In this document: positions 1 to 8,018 of the stretch, one piece after another
Position numbering within the stretch: position 1 is the stretch's first letter
Layout of the letters: each line of letters starts with the position of its first letter
Source: Methanotorris igneus Kol 5
GTDB taxonomy: Archaea > AGJL01 > Methanococci > Methanococcales > Methanococcaceae
Assembly: GCF_000214415.1 (NCBI RefSeq)
Contig: NC_015562.1
Coordinates: 310,001 to 374,000 of the forward strand
DNA: 64,000 bases
Direction of reading: 5' to 3'
Made by a program: the position numbers and the translations under genes
The notes under the pieces: generated by a model
Databases searched by the model: none
Seen by the model: only the letters and a program-made list of their open reading frames with translations
Told to the model about the DNA's origin: nothing

Positions 1-402
1 CGCCTCTATGCCAAGTTGTTTTAATGCATCCAATAAAGGTTGCATGGGTCTTCTTCTTATGGAATCATCTCCAGTTAAAATTGCGTATCCTTTTGGAATT
101 TGGGAAGAGATACCAGTTAAAATCCTTAAGGTGGTTCCACTATTTCCAATATCTATTATGTTGTCTGGTGTTTGTGGAGAAGTTCCTTTAACAATCCAGT
201 ATTCTTCATTTAATTCAATCTCTGCTCCTAACATTCTGCATCCATGAACAGATGAGAGGCAGTCCGCTCCATTTAGAGGGTTTTTTATTCTTGATGTTCC
301 CTCTGCCAAAGATGCTCCTATAACTGCCCTATGCGTATATGATTTTGACGGTGGAGCATTAACAACTCCTTCAATCCTATCAGTTTTCCTAACAATTAGC
401 AT
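1..402 (-). CDS. aroA: 3-phosphoshikimate 1-carboxyvinyltransferase (EPSP synthase), N-terminal part
   Basis: Runs off the left edge, so only the first 134 codons are present. The enzyme joins PEP to shikimate-3-phosphate in the shikimate pathway for aromatic amino acids, in the cytoplasm. The start is an ATG at 402 behind GGTGGTGATT. Near the N-terminus it reads APPSKSYTHRA, the phosphate-binding PPSKS motif of EPSP synthases; further on come NSGTT and the GDDSIRRRPM motif typical of the family. aroD of the same pathway lies at 27.6 kb, but the two are not in one operon. Family assignment is secure; nothing can be said of the missing C-terminal lobe. Confidence 0.95.
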   Translation of the reverse strand, partial: MLIVRKTDRIEGVVNAPPSKSYTHRAVIGASLAEGTSRIKNPLNGADCLSSVHGCRMLGAEIELNEEYWIVKGTSPQTPDNIIDIGNSGTTLRILTGISSQIPKGYAILTGDDSIRRRPMQPLLDALKQLGIEA

Positions 403-442
403 AATCACCACCAATAAAATTAATGAAAAACAAAAAATAAAA

Positions 443-504
443 AATGTCTCAGTTACCCCAGGTCTCCTCACGAATCAGGAGGGATGACTCTCATCATCGA
501 CATT
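443..504 (-). ncRNA. C/D box sRNA (2'-O-methylation guide)
   Basis: On the minus strand all parts of an archaeal double-guide C/D sRNA can be read: terminal stem AATGTC/GACATT, box C GATGATGA (491-498), 12-nt guide GAGTCATCCCTC, box D' CTGA (475-478), short spacer, box C' GTGAGGA (465-471, one mismatch to RUGAUGA), 12-nt guide GACCTGGGGTAA, box D CTGA (449-452). Two guides of exactly 12 nt and the kink-turn boxes are the known architecture bound by L7Ae, Nop5 and fibrillarin. It lies just upstream of aroA on the same strand and may be co-transcribed with nothing or with its own promoter. I could not identify the rRNA or tRNA targets. Confidence 0.8.
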
Positions 505-557
505 TTTTAAATAAAGGTTTTAGGTATATTAATGTTATTGCAATTGGTGGAGGGATT

Positions 558-2465
558 ATGGAAAAGGAAGTTATAACAAACAAGGAGTTTATTGACAAAT
601 TTGTTGAATGCTTAAAAAAAGGAAAAAATTTTAAGTTAGAAAATTGTATTATTGAGGGAGATGTTGATATTAGAGATATTTATAATAGAATTAAAGATGA
701 TGAAAAATTAAAAAAGCTAATTTCTGAACAAAAAGATAAAGAAAGTGCAATCGTAGATAAAAATGTGATAACTATAAATGCAGGTATAAACCTTAGTTTC
801 CATAACGTTGAATTCAATGGTAACTTTCAAATGTTCAACAACAAAATAGAGACTGTGGAAACAATTAAGAAAATACCTATTAAAATACTATTGGAAGATG
901 TAAATTTTATAGAATCTACATTTAAAGGAAAAGTTGATTTTAGTTGTTCAGAAATTCAGGGAGAAGTTAATATTATAGATTCAACATTTATGGAAGATGT
1001 TATTTTTCGGAAATCAACATTTAAAAAGGATGTCTATTTTGAAAAATCTGACACATCTGAAGATAATTTGTCAATATCAAGTAAATTTAAAAATAATTTG
1101 GTAATTAAAGGTGAAATTAATTTTACTGACTCAATATTTGAGAAAAATGTTTATTTTATGGGTTTGATAGTATTTAAAAAGAAAGTTAATTTTAATAACT
1201 CAACTTTTAAAGGAAATGTGTATTTTGAGAATTTAGTATTTGAAAAAATATTGGATTTTAGTAGTTCAACTTTTAAGGGAAAAATCAATTTTGAAAAATT
1301 AGTATTTAAGGAAAATGTTTATTTCAATGGTTCAACGTTTGAAAAAGATGCTAATTTTAGTAGTTCAGTATTTAAGGAATACATTGATTTTAGGGGTTTA
1401 ACATTTGAAAATGATGTTGCATTCATGGATTTAACATTTGAAAAAGTATGTATTTTCTATGATACGACATTTAAAGGAAAAGTTGATTTTAGTAACACAG
1501 TATTCAAAAATACTGTTGCATTTACATCGATATTTAAAGAAAAAACTTTTTTTAGAAATTCCAAATTTAAAAAAGAACTGGTGTTCATTAATACTATATT
1601 TGAAGGAGAGCCAATTTTTTTAGAATCTATTATCAATAAAGCAAAATTTTTCAATGCAACCTTTAAATCTCGTGCAGATTTTAGAGAAATTTGTTTTGTG
1701 TTGTTATCTTTTGTTGATTGCACATTTGAAGATTTAGCATTATTTAGAAAAGGTAAAATTAAGTTTGAAAAATATAAAAGAAATAATATTAGTTTAGAAA
1801 AACCTAATGATCAATGGATGCATACAATAATTAATATAATTAAAGATGAATGCTTAGCAATCTTTCTTAATGTCCAATTTCTAAACAAACACACAAAAAT
1901 AGAAAACTTCTCATTATCAAAAACATCTTTTTTAAAAACAGATGTTAGAGAAGTAATGCTATTATGCGATATTAAAAAAGAAGAGATTTTAAGCCATAAA
2001 CTTAATAAAAGAATATACGAAGAAGCATATAATATCCTTAAAAACCACTTAGGTTATAAATCAATCCTTGCAGAATATAGGAATTTAAGAATATCTATTG
2101 AAAACAATAGAACTTACGAAGAAGCATCTGATTTATATAAAATGGAAATGGAATTTAAAAAGAAATATTCAAAAAATGATTTTGAAAAAGGGGTTATTTG
2201 GTTATATGGTGCAATATCTGACTACGGAGAATCAATATTTTTACCAATATTTTGGTTAGTCTTATTAATATTTACAACACCGTTTGTTTTAACACTTGTT
2301 CATTATTTTAATTCTTTTATAAATACCCAAATTCCGAATAGAATTCCAGAATTTTTATTATTGTATGTAGAATACTTAAAATCAGTATTGGGAGCTAAAT
2401 TCTACACAGGAAACAGCAAATCTTTATTAGAAATAATAATATATTGCCTATATAGTGTTTTTTAA
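558..2465 (+). CDS. pentapeptide-repeat membrane protein, possible ion-channel-like C-terminus; frame broken near the end
   Basis: 635 residues from ATG 558, chosen for the ribosome site GGTGGAGGGATT; the longer reading frame from 444 runs through the sRNA and is rejected. From about residue 85 to 410 it carries tandem 20-residue units such as STFKGKVDFSNS with Phe every fifth position, the right-handed beta-helix pentapeptide pattern. A charged helical stretch follows, then two membrane segments around residues 570-595 and 620-640, spaced as in two-helix channel proteins. The frame ends at YSVF, but the next bases in the -1 frame continue naturally (see 2458-2521). Function unknown. AT-rich even for this genome. 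Confidence 0.75.
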   Translation: MEKEVITNKEFIDKFVECLKKGKNFKLENCIIEGDVDIRDIYNRIKDDEKLKKLISEQKDKESAIVDKNVITINAGINLSFHNVEFNGNFQMFNNKIETVETIKKIPIKILLEDVNFIESTFKGKVDFSCSEIQGEVNIIDSTFMEDVIFRKSTFKKDVYFEKSDTSEDNLSISSKFKNNLVIKGEINFTDSIFEKNVYFMGLIVFKKKVNFNNSTFKGNVYFENLVFEKILDFSSSTFKGKINFEKLVFKENVYFNGSTFEKDANFSSSVFKEYIDFRGLTFENDVAFMDLTFEKVCIFYDTTFKGKVDFSNTVFKNTVAFTSIFKEKTFFRNSKFKKELVFINTIFEGEPIFLESIINKAKFFNATFKSRADFREICFVLLSFVDCTFEDLALFRKGKIKFEKYKRNNISLEKPNDQWMHTIINIIKDECLAIFLNVQFLNKHTKIENFSLSKTSFLKTDVREVMLLCDIKKEEILSHKLNKRIYEEAYNILKNHLGYKSILAEYRNLRISIENNRTYEEASDLYKMEMEFKKKYSKNDFEKGVIWLYGAISDYGESIFLPIFWLVLLIFTTPFVLTLVHYFNSFINTQIPNRIPEFLLLYVEYLKSVLGAKFYTGNSKSLLEIIIYCLYSVF

Positions 2466-2521
2466 TGATTGCAATGGGAAATCTTTACATAGCACTTAGG
2501 AGGAAGTTAAGCAGAAAATAA
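2458..2521 (+). other. frameshifted C-terminal tail of the pentapeptide-repeat protein
   Basis: A run of six T (2458-2463) followed by AA ends the main frame. Reading one base back gives FLMIAMGNLYIALRRKLSRK and a TAA at 2519-2521. That tail completes the second membrane helix and ends in the basic ALRRKLSRK type of sequence common at the end of two-helix channel-like proteins. Either a one-base change in the T run broke the gene, or the run T TTT TTA acts as a -1 slippery site, or it is a sequencing error. The sequence alone cannot separate these. Confidence 0.65.
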
Positions 2522-2548
2522 TGTTATTCTTTTTCATGGGGTGAATTC

Positions 2549-3505
2549 ATGAATGAACTCGAGATAATAAACCTCATCTCAAAAAACCTAACCTATAAAG
2601 GAAATGCTATAAAATCAATTGGAGATGACTGTGCAGTTTTTAAAATAAATAACACCTATTTAGTAATAACAACAGATATGATGTTTAAGTCTACCCATTT
2701 TCCAGATATATTAACTCCATTTCAAATAGGTGGGAGATTAATTACTGCAAATGTCTCAGATATTGCGGCAATGTGTGCAAAGCCATTGGGGATTGTGGTC
2801 TCTATTGGAATTAGTAAAGAATATGCAAACAAAAAATTTATAGATGAGTTGTCAAAAGGATTAAACTTCATGGCAGAAAAATACAAATGCCCCGTAGTTG
2901 GGGGAGATACAAACAAATCAAATGAACTAACCTTATGCGGGACTGCATTTGGTTTAACAGATAACCCAATATATAGAAGGGCAGAGGTTGGAGATGACAT
3001 ATGCATAACTAATGATTTAGGGAGAGTATTTTGTGCATTGAAGATGATTGAGATGAGAGATAATGGTATAATAAATAAAAATCAATTTAACAAACTTATG
3101 GAAAAATATCCAAATATAATGAAAAAACTCTGTGAACCAGAGGCGAGGGTGGAAGAGGGTATTTTAATGAATGAATTGGTAAATTCTTGTTGTGACATTT
3201 CCGATGGATTGGCAAAGGATTTGTTTTATATTGGAGGATTTGAAATATACTCAGAGGATTTATTAAAAGCAGTTCCAGAGGATGTTTTAGAATTTTGTGA
3301 GGAATTCAATATAAACCCAATAGAGGCAGTGTTAAATAGTGGGGAAGAGTTTGAGCTATTATTTACAACAAAGAAATACTTGAAAGTAAAGGAGATATTA
3401 AAAAAAACAGACACAAAGGTTATTAAGATTGGAAAGGTTATTGAAGATGGAAAGTATTTAGATGGCAATATTTTTAAGTTTGGTGGTTACATACATAGGT
3501 GGTAA
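2549..3505 (+). CDS. thiL: thiamine-monophosphate kinase
   Basis: Phosphorylates thiamine monophosphate to the active cofactor thiamine diphosphate. 318 residues, the usual size. The N-terminal IGDDCAVF, the TTDMM segment, NVSDIAAMCAKP and VGGDT are the metal- and ATP-binding motifs of the ThiL/PurM-like kinases; CDISDGLAKDL in the second half is also a family signature. ATG start with GGGGTGAATTC upstream. Its TAA overlaps the ribosome site of the archaeosortase gene behind it, so the two are probably co-transcribed, although no functional link is evident. Confidence 0.95.
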   Translation: MNELEIINLISKNLTYKGNAIKSIGDDCAVFKINNTYLVITTDMMFKSTHFPDILTPFQIGGRLITANVSDIAAMCAKPLGIVVSIGISKEYANKKFIDELSKGLNFMAEKYKCPVVGGDTNKSNELTLCGTAFGLTDNPIYRRAEVGDDICITNDLGRVFCALKMIEMRDNGIINKNQFNKLMEKYPNIMKKLCEPEARVEEGILMNELVNSCCDISDGLAKDLFYIGGFEIYSEDLLKAVPEDVLEFCEEFNINPIEAVLNSGEEFELLFTTKKYLKVKEILKKTDTKVIKIGKVIEDGKYLDGNIFKFGGYIHRW

Positions 3506-3507
3506 AT

Positions 3508-4014
3508 TTGGACAAGTGGATAAGGACAATTTTGAAGTTTTTCATCTTAACACCTATTGTATATGTTATTATGAAACCCCTTGAAGATTTTTTGATAAAG
3601 TATGTTGCCTTTCATAGCTATTTGATTTTGAAAATGTTTGAGCCGTGTTATTTGGAGGATAGTGTAATCCATTTAAGTAATTTGTCGATTGAAATTATTG
3701 GCGTATGCACAGGAGTTACTCTAATGGCAATATACATTTCATTGGTTGTCGTTACCGCAAAAAACTTTAAAGAATTTTTTATAGGTTCTTTAGTAGGTTT
3801 ATTTTTAATTTATCTTGGAAATGTCCTTAGAATATGTTTAATTGCCTTTATTGGGACTCATGAAAGTTATAACATTCAAACAATACACGACATAATTAGT
3901 TATATAGACGTTCCAATAACTGTATTTGCTTCAATACTTTGGTTAAAAATACAAAATTTAATGGATAAAAGCAACAAAATATCAAAAAAAATAAAAAAGA
4001 TAAAAGAAGATTAG
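3508..4014 (+). CDS. archaeosortase/exosortase family transpeptidase-like membrane protein (small, ArtE-like)
   Basis: About 168 residues, mostly membrane helices. It has the three features of the exosortase/archaeosortase superfamily: a Cys in GVCTG after a helix, an Arg in the GNVLRI motif, and a later His in TIHDI. These enzymes cleave C-terminal sorting signals of surface proteins and probably attach a lipid. I prefer the TTG start at 3508 because AGGTGG lies just before it; a GTG at 3499 would overlap that site and thiL. The size fits the short methanogen ArtE type, but the subtype is a guess. No target protein with a clear sorting tail is seen in the window. The C-terminus is Lys-rich and the gene ends against a converging membrane gene. 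Confidence 0.75.
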   Translation: MDKWIRTILKFFILTPIVYVIMKPLEDFLIKYVAFHSYLILKMFEPCYLEDSVIHLSNLSIEIIGVCTGVTLMAIYISLVVVTAKNFKEFFIGSLVGLFLIYLGNVLRICLIAFIGTHESYNIQTIHDIISYIDVPITVFASILWLKIQNLMDKSNKISKKIKKIKED

Positions 4015-4340
4015 ATAAATAGATTTCCAATTGCAAGAATAAACAACATTCCCATCAACGCCAAATGGGATGAATAGATTCCCGTATTTTGGAATTGGGT
4101 TTTTAAGATATTACATATTGTCCCACAGATTGTAATTGGAGCAATTATTTGAAATGCAATTGCTGAATAGAATACAATGTTATTATCTACAAATAATGAT
4201 GCCAATGTCAATATAAATGCAATTATCAAAGATGCAAAGTGAGGCATCAACCTCATCCCTGTCATCCTAAATGTAGCAAATCCTGATAACATAGCACCAA
4301 ATATAACTGATAAAGATACAAGCATTATAACTTCATTCAT
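4011..4340 (-). CDS. small membrane protein conserved in methanogens (DUF5400-like, uncertain)
   Basis: 109 residues with three to four hydrophobic helices and very few charged residues. ATG start behind GGTGATGAACT. The text FATFRMTGMRLMPHF between the first two helices is distinctive and, from memory, resembles an uncharacterised Methanococcales membrane family. It overlaps the 3' end of the archaeosortase by four bases on the opposite strand, so the two are convergent. No function can be proposed. Confidence 0.65.
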   Translation of the reverse strand: MNEVIMLVSLSVIFGAMLSGFATFRMTGMRLMPHFASLIIAFILTLASLFVDNNIVFYSAIAFQIIAPITICGTICNILKTQFQNTGIYSSHLALMGMLFILAIGNLFI

Positions 4341-4420
4341 AGTTCATCACCTTTTTTGTACAAAGTTATGATTATAATCCTCCAAGATAAAATTAAAGAG
4401 AAGTACTACTTAATCCTAAG

Positions 4421-5239
4421 TTATAACCAGACTGGCCTTACATTAGGTTTTGATAAGTAGTTTAAGAATGTTGGAGCTCCTGCAATTTCAAATCCATCTT
4501 CAAGATTCTTCTCATTGATTCCTCTAAACTTAGCACTCAATTCACAAACATAAACTTTTATTCCATTCTTTATTGCCATTCTCACTAAGTCCCCCAATTT
4601 TGGGAAATCAGGATGTTTAACTTTATCACACTCTCCCTTCAATGCCAAACTTGCGCCATCCATCATTAAGAAGATTGTTGGCTTTAAGTTCATTTTTTTA
4701 GCAATGTCTGCCATCATGAATGTAGCATAGGCCTTTTCTGCATTCCCTGTTCCAGTTGTGTTTATGATGAACAATTCATCAATAGTCACTGATGCAACTG
4801 CTTCTGCTTTTTTCTCTCCTTTTTTAATCAATATTCTATAATTCCCATCTCCAAGTTCCTCAACAGATAAAACCTCGTGTCCAGCCCCTTTCAATCCCTC
4901 TGTTAAATCAGTTAAGGCATTTTTCCCAGCAATTATCTCCAATACTTCCCCAACGTTCATCTTATCCAACATGTCTGAAACCATCATAATTGGGCCTGGA
5001 CATGTAGCTCCTACGACATTTATTGTTTTGTCTGCCTTTATTTCCCCGACCATAATTTTCACCACGTTTCCATCTGTTTCCATTTTATAGCCAATCTTTT
5101 TCATTAAATTTTCAATATCTTTGATTTGTTCTTCTCCATCTGTCTCAATAACTAAAATTCCGTCCTTCATTTTTTCTAAAACTCTATCAACTAACAAAGA
5201 TGGACTTCTTAGCCCTTTAACTGATATTTCCCTTATCAT
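4421..5239 (-). CDS. TusA-TusA-DsrE fusion, sulfur (or selenium) carrier-like protein
   Basis: 272 residues in three domains. Residues 1-66 have a TusA-like fold signature, but the usual CPxP is replaced by RSPS, so the reactive Cys is lost. Residues 70-145 form a second TusA domain with intact ATCPGP (Cys80). The rest is a DsrE/DsrF-like domain with one Cys in VYVCELSAKFRGI. TusA proteins carry persulfide sulfur and DsrE proteins accept it, so a role in sulfur or selenium relay is likely; the substrate is unknown. The start overlaps the stop of the upstream small Cys protein (ATGA), which implies translational coupling. A thioredoxin gene precedes both. A degenerate first TusA next to an intact second one suggests duplication within the gene. 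Confidence 0.8.
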   Translation of the reverse strand: MIREISVKGLRSPSLLVDRVLEKMKDGILVIETDGEEQIKDIENLMKKIGYKMETDGNVVKIMVGEIKADKTINVVGATCPGPIMMVSDMLDKMNVGEVLEIIAGKNALTDLTEGLKGAGHEVLSVEELGDGNYRILIKKGEKKAEAVASVTIDELFIINTTGTGNAEKAYATFMMADIAKKMNLKPTIFLMMDGASLALKGECDKVKHPDFPKLGDLVRMAIKNGIKVYVCELSAKFRGINEKNLEDGFEIAGAPTFLNYLSKPNVRPVWL

Positions 5240-5418
5240 TCTACCACCCTTTTTAGAATTTCACAGTTCGGATAGGAAATTTTTTTAATTTCAAAATCTT
5301 CCTTCAGCAATTCAATTTCGGTTTTTAAATCCCTCCCCCCACAGAACTCACAGATAACATGAATATTGTCCCCATTTTCTGAAAATTTAGAATGCTTACA
5401 AATGATTTTTAATTCCAT
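5236..5418 (-). CDS. small cysteine-rich protein, coupled to the TusA-DsrE gene
   Basis: 60 residues from ATG 5418, chosen over an upstream ATG because GTGATAAAA precedes it. It has Cys in IICKH, a CEFC pair in the middle and a Cys near the end (YPNCEIL), which could bind zinc or take part in thiol exchange. I recognise no family. Its last codons overlap the next gene by four bases, so it is likely made together with the sulfur-carrier protein. Confidence 0.6.
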   Translation of the reverse strand: MELKIICKHSKFSENGDNIHVICEFCGGRDLKTEIELLKEDFEIKKISYPNCEILKRVVE

Positions 5419-5481
5419 TTTTATCACATATGTGCCATATTCATACACAACTATCTATAAAAATATTTTTAATGGCTAAAT

Positions 5482-5730
5482 TTACATTCTTTTTTTAATT
5501 TCCTCTATTAATGCCTCTTTTGTAGGAGCACCGATGAACGTAACTTCTCCATCAATAACAATTGTTGGCACTGCCATTATACCATATTTAGCCGCTCTCT
5601 CAGGTTCTTTCATGACATCGACATGTTCCACTTCAATCCCACTAACTTCTTTTGCTACTTCTTCAACGACTCTCTTTGCCGCTGGACAATGTGGACACAT
5701 TGGTGATGTAAATACTTCTACTTTAACCAT
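5482..5730 (-). CDS. small thioredoxin/glutaredoxin-like protein
   Basis: 82 residues with active site CPHC in TSPMCPHCPAAKRVV and the cis-Pro loop MAVPTIVI, then GAPTKEALIEEIKKR. It closely matches the small methanogen thioredoxin I recall from M. jannaschii (MJ0307), which reduces disulfides of metabolic enzymes. Start at the second Met because GGGTG is correctly spaced there. It precedes the Cys-rich and TusA-DsrE genes on the same strand with a gap of about 60 bases, so it may act on them. Confidence 0.9.
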   Translation of the reverse strand: MVKVEVFTSPMCPHCPAAKRVVEEVAKEVSGIEVEHVDVMKEPERAAKYGIMAVPTIVIDGEVTFIGAPTKEALIEEIKKRM

Positions 5731-5803
5731 AATAACACCCATCTAAATTTTTTTATATGGTTATTTTTGGATAGTTTCACTATTTATAATTTTTTATTTT
5801 TAT

Positions 5804-6825
5804 GAGGTTGTCGAAAAATTATTTCATCAATGAATTTAAATATTACTCTCTAATACTAATAACTCTCATTAGTGTTAAAATATTATGAACGATTGCTACT
5901 GCTAAAGTAGCTCTACATCTACTTTCAGGTAGTTTTTCATTTAGAGTTAATCTAAATTTAGTTTTTAGCCCTCCAAATATCGCTTCTATTACCCCTCTAA
6001 TTTTATACAGTTTCTTATCAAACAATTTTTTAACTTTCTTTCTGATTTTAGAAATACCGTAATCCCATTTAAACTCTTTTGTTTTAACTATTGGAATGAG
6101 GTCTATGGATAACAACTCTCTAAGTAAATCTTCATCATCGTAACCACCATCCAACAATATTATCGCACCTTTCACAAAATCTAAAGATTTTATCATTTTT
6201 AGTAAGTTTTTACTGTCTGAACTATATCCATTATCCCATTTTACCATAACAATCGAAATTAATCCATAATCTTTATAATAGCAAGCTAATACGTGCATTT
6301 TGTCAAAAACCCGATACTTTACCTTTTTTATTTCATTATTCACAACTCTGATTCTTTCACAATACACTCTTAATAAATGGACTCCAGTGGAATCAGCTAT
6401 GTAAATTATAACCGATGATTTTAACGAATTAGCAATAATTAAGTGTAATCCAACGATTATTTTAGTTAAATCGCTTATTTTAATCCTCTGAAAAGCTTTT
6501 CCGTATGTGGAGCTATCTATATGCTTTTTATGTAAATAATCGGAAAGAGTTTCTAAATCTCTTAAACTAATTCTAAAAATGTGTTTTATTATTAGAGTAG
6601 CTATATATTCATTGTAACTTATAGCTAAAGGCCTTCCTACTTTGCGTTTTTCTTTATATGGAAGTAAAATATTTATAATAAATGAAACAAAATCATAAGT
6701 GTACTTAATATTGAATATCTTAAACCTCTTATCGTAGGCTTTCCAGTATCCTTTTCTTTTGGTTTTTCTGCCGCTCATAATTATTATTACTATTATTTAT
6801 AGTATTCGTATTTTTCGACAACCTC
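5804..6825 (-). mobile_element. complete insertion sequence (IS5/IS4-like DDE element)
   Basis: About 1.02 kb bounded by perfect 15-bp inverted repeats GAGGTTGTCGAAAAA (5804-5818) and its complement (6811-6825). Both sides carry the same 9 bases TATTTTTAT (5795-5803 and 6826-6834), which fit a target-site duplication, although AT-rich DNA makes chance agreement easier. One transposase gene fills the element. A short relative with the same right end is at 55.4-55.5 kb. Confidence 0.88.
5843..6778 (-). CDS. DDE transposase of the insertion sequence
   Basis: 311 residues, unbroken. After a Lys/Arg-rich start comes VGRPLAISYNEYIATL and a helix-turn-helix-like segment, then the catalytic-type segments IADSTG (first Asp), LLDGGYDD (second Asp) and YKIRGVIEAIFGGLKTKF, where the Glu follows the Y-R spacing of IS4/IS5 transposases (Y-(2)-R-(3)-E). 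It appears intact and so may be active. It is transcribed toward the thioredoxin cluster. Confidence 0.9.
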   Translation of the reverse strand: MSGRKTKRKGYWKAYDKRFKIFNIKYTYDFVSFIINILLPYKEKRKVGRPLAISYNEYIATLIIKHIFRISLRDLETLSDYLHKKHIDSSTYGKAFQRIKISDLTKIIVGLHLIIANSLKSSVIIYIADSTGVHLLRVYCERIRVVNNEIKKVKYRVFDKMHVLACYYKDYGLISIVMVKWDNGYSSDSKNLLKMIKSLDFVKGAIILLDGGYDDEDLLRELLSIDLIPIVKTKEFKWDYGISKIRKKVKKLFDKKLYKIRGVIEAIFGGLKTKFRLTLNEKLPESRCRATLAVAIVHNILTLMRVISIRE

Positions 6826-6994
6826 TATTTTTATTCAAAAGGTAAATTGAGTATAGCTTGCGGAATTTTCTCATTATGTTTGAACATAAAAAATTTTTGA
6901 AGAAAGATGAATCGTTTGTGAAATTCCAAATAAATCATAATTCATCTTTTAATTTTATTGAAGACTATGACCACTCATAACGCAAACAAAAACT

Positions 6995-7678
6995 TTACCC
7001 CCAGACATTTTTGAAGTGTTCTAATGCCTCAATCACATTATCTAAGTCATCTGCTGGGAATGCAAAGATAACTTCTTTATCTGCGATTCCTGCATATTTT
7101 CTTGAACCGTTGCATCCAAATGTAGCGTTTGCAACTCCTCTAACTTTAACCGCTGCAACTGCATCAGCACACAATGACTGAATTCCAGAGAAATCTGCTT
7201 GGAATCTTCCTCCATTCTTGTATAATAACGCCTGTGCCAATCTTAAACCTTGCTTTGGTGTGCAGATAACAACTATTGAATCAGGAGTGAAGTCAGCTTC
7301 TTCCAATGGTGCATAAACGCTTGCATATATTTCTTCTTTGACCCTTGGAATTGCTTCAACTGTTCTTACTGCCCCCTCCTCTGTAGCAAAGTTTCCTAAT
7401 TTGTGGTATAATTTCCCAGTTTTCAATGGTTCCGGAGCATCTTGAACAACGCCAATTGCATAAGCCCCTCCCTTACAGGAATGCTTTTCTTTTGGAGCGT
7501 AGAACTTTTTCCCTTCTTTTCTTGCAATTTGTATCATTTCACAGTGTCTCTTCTCTTCCCCAAGTTCTTCATATCCTGCTGGAATTTCATCTTTTGTTTT
7601 TGCTAATTTTACAGCAACTGCTGAACCTTCTAAACCTAAAAGTTCTTTTAATTTTGCACCTTTTTCTTTTATACTCAT
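6995..7678 (-). CDS. DUF169 family protein
   Basis: 227 residues, ATG behind GAGGTGGTAAT. The family is common in methanogens and other anaerobes and has no proven function. Visible signatures are AVAVKLAKTKDEIP at the N-terminus, a Cys in EEKRHCEMIQ, HSCKGGAYAIG and GCNGSRKYAG near the end. The spaced Cys residues could bind a metal cluster, but this is inference. It is monocistronic and has its own promoter with a dyad symmetry over the likely transcription start (7703-7721), so expression is probably regulated. Confidence 0.82.
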   Translation of the reverse strand: MSIKEKGAKLKELLGLEGSAVAVKLAKTKDEIPAGYEELGEEKRHCEMIQIARKEGKKFYAPKEKHSCKGGAYAIGVVQDAPEPLKTGKLYHKLGNFATEEGAVRTVEAIPRVKEEIYASVYAPLEEADFTPDSIVVICTPKQGLRLAQALLYKNGGRFQADFSGIQSLCADAVAAVKVRGVANATFGCNGSRKYAGIADKEVIFAFPADDLDNVIEALEHFKNVWG

Positions 7679-7702
7679 ATTACCACCTCAGTAGTTATTG
7701 GA

Positions 7703-7748
7703 TGTGTATAATTTCTACACAATTATATTACATATCGGATATATAAAT
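7703..7748 (-). promoter_or_regulatory. promoter and candidate operator of the DUF169 gene
   Basis: On the minus strand TTTATATATCC (7738-7748) is an archaeal TATA box. Downstream of it, where transcription should start, is the dyad TGTGTA-7 nt-TACACA (7703-7721). A regulator bound there would block initiation. The regulator is not identified. Confidence 0.55.
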
Positions 7749-7771
7749 GTTTCGGTTTGTGTTCAGACCAT

Positions 7772-7793
7772 ACACAACCATAGGTTATTGTGT
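7772..7793. promoter_or_regulatory. second dyad between the divergent DUF169 and HIT genes
   Basis: ACACAA and TTGTGT form an inverted repeat 10 bases apart, with a nested AACC-ATA-GGTT. It shares the ACACA/TGTGT core with the dyad at 7703-7721, upstream of the same TATA box, so both may bind one regulator. The rest of the gap to 8018 holds only the HIT promoter. Confidence 0.45.
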
Positions 7794-7922
7794 CCAGAGT
7801 TTGTATTTAATATCATTTCTGAAAAATCAAGATAAATAATATAGTGACCCCCCATTTTGTAATTACTTAATAGTCAAAAATTTTTATGTTAATAATTCCA
7901 ATTAAAATATTGTTTGTATATG

Positions 7923-7930
7923 TTTATATA
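7923..7930 (+). promoter_or_regulatory. TATA box for the HIT gene
   Basis: TTTATATA about 90 bases before the ATG at 8019, in AT-rich DNA; placed by consensus only. Confidence 0.5.
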
Positions 7931-8018
7931 GGTTACTATTAACAGTTTTAAGTTAAGAATTTAAATTTTAGAGTTCATAATTTAAAACATAAAAAACATA
8001 AAAAAATTAGGTGATATC

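Noticed and set aside
444-557. N-terminal extension of the pentapeptide protein from ATG 444
   Set aside because: This stretch is a C/D box sRNA on the other strand; a strong ribosome site lies before ATG 558.
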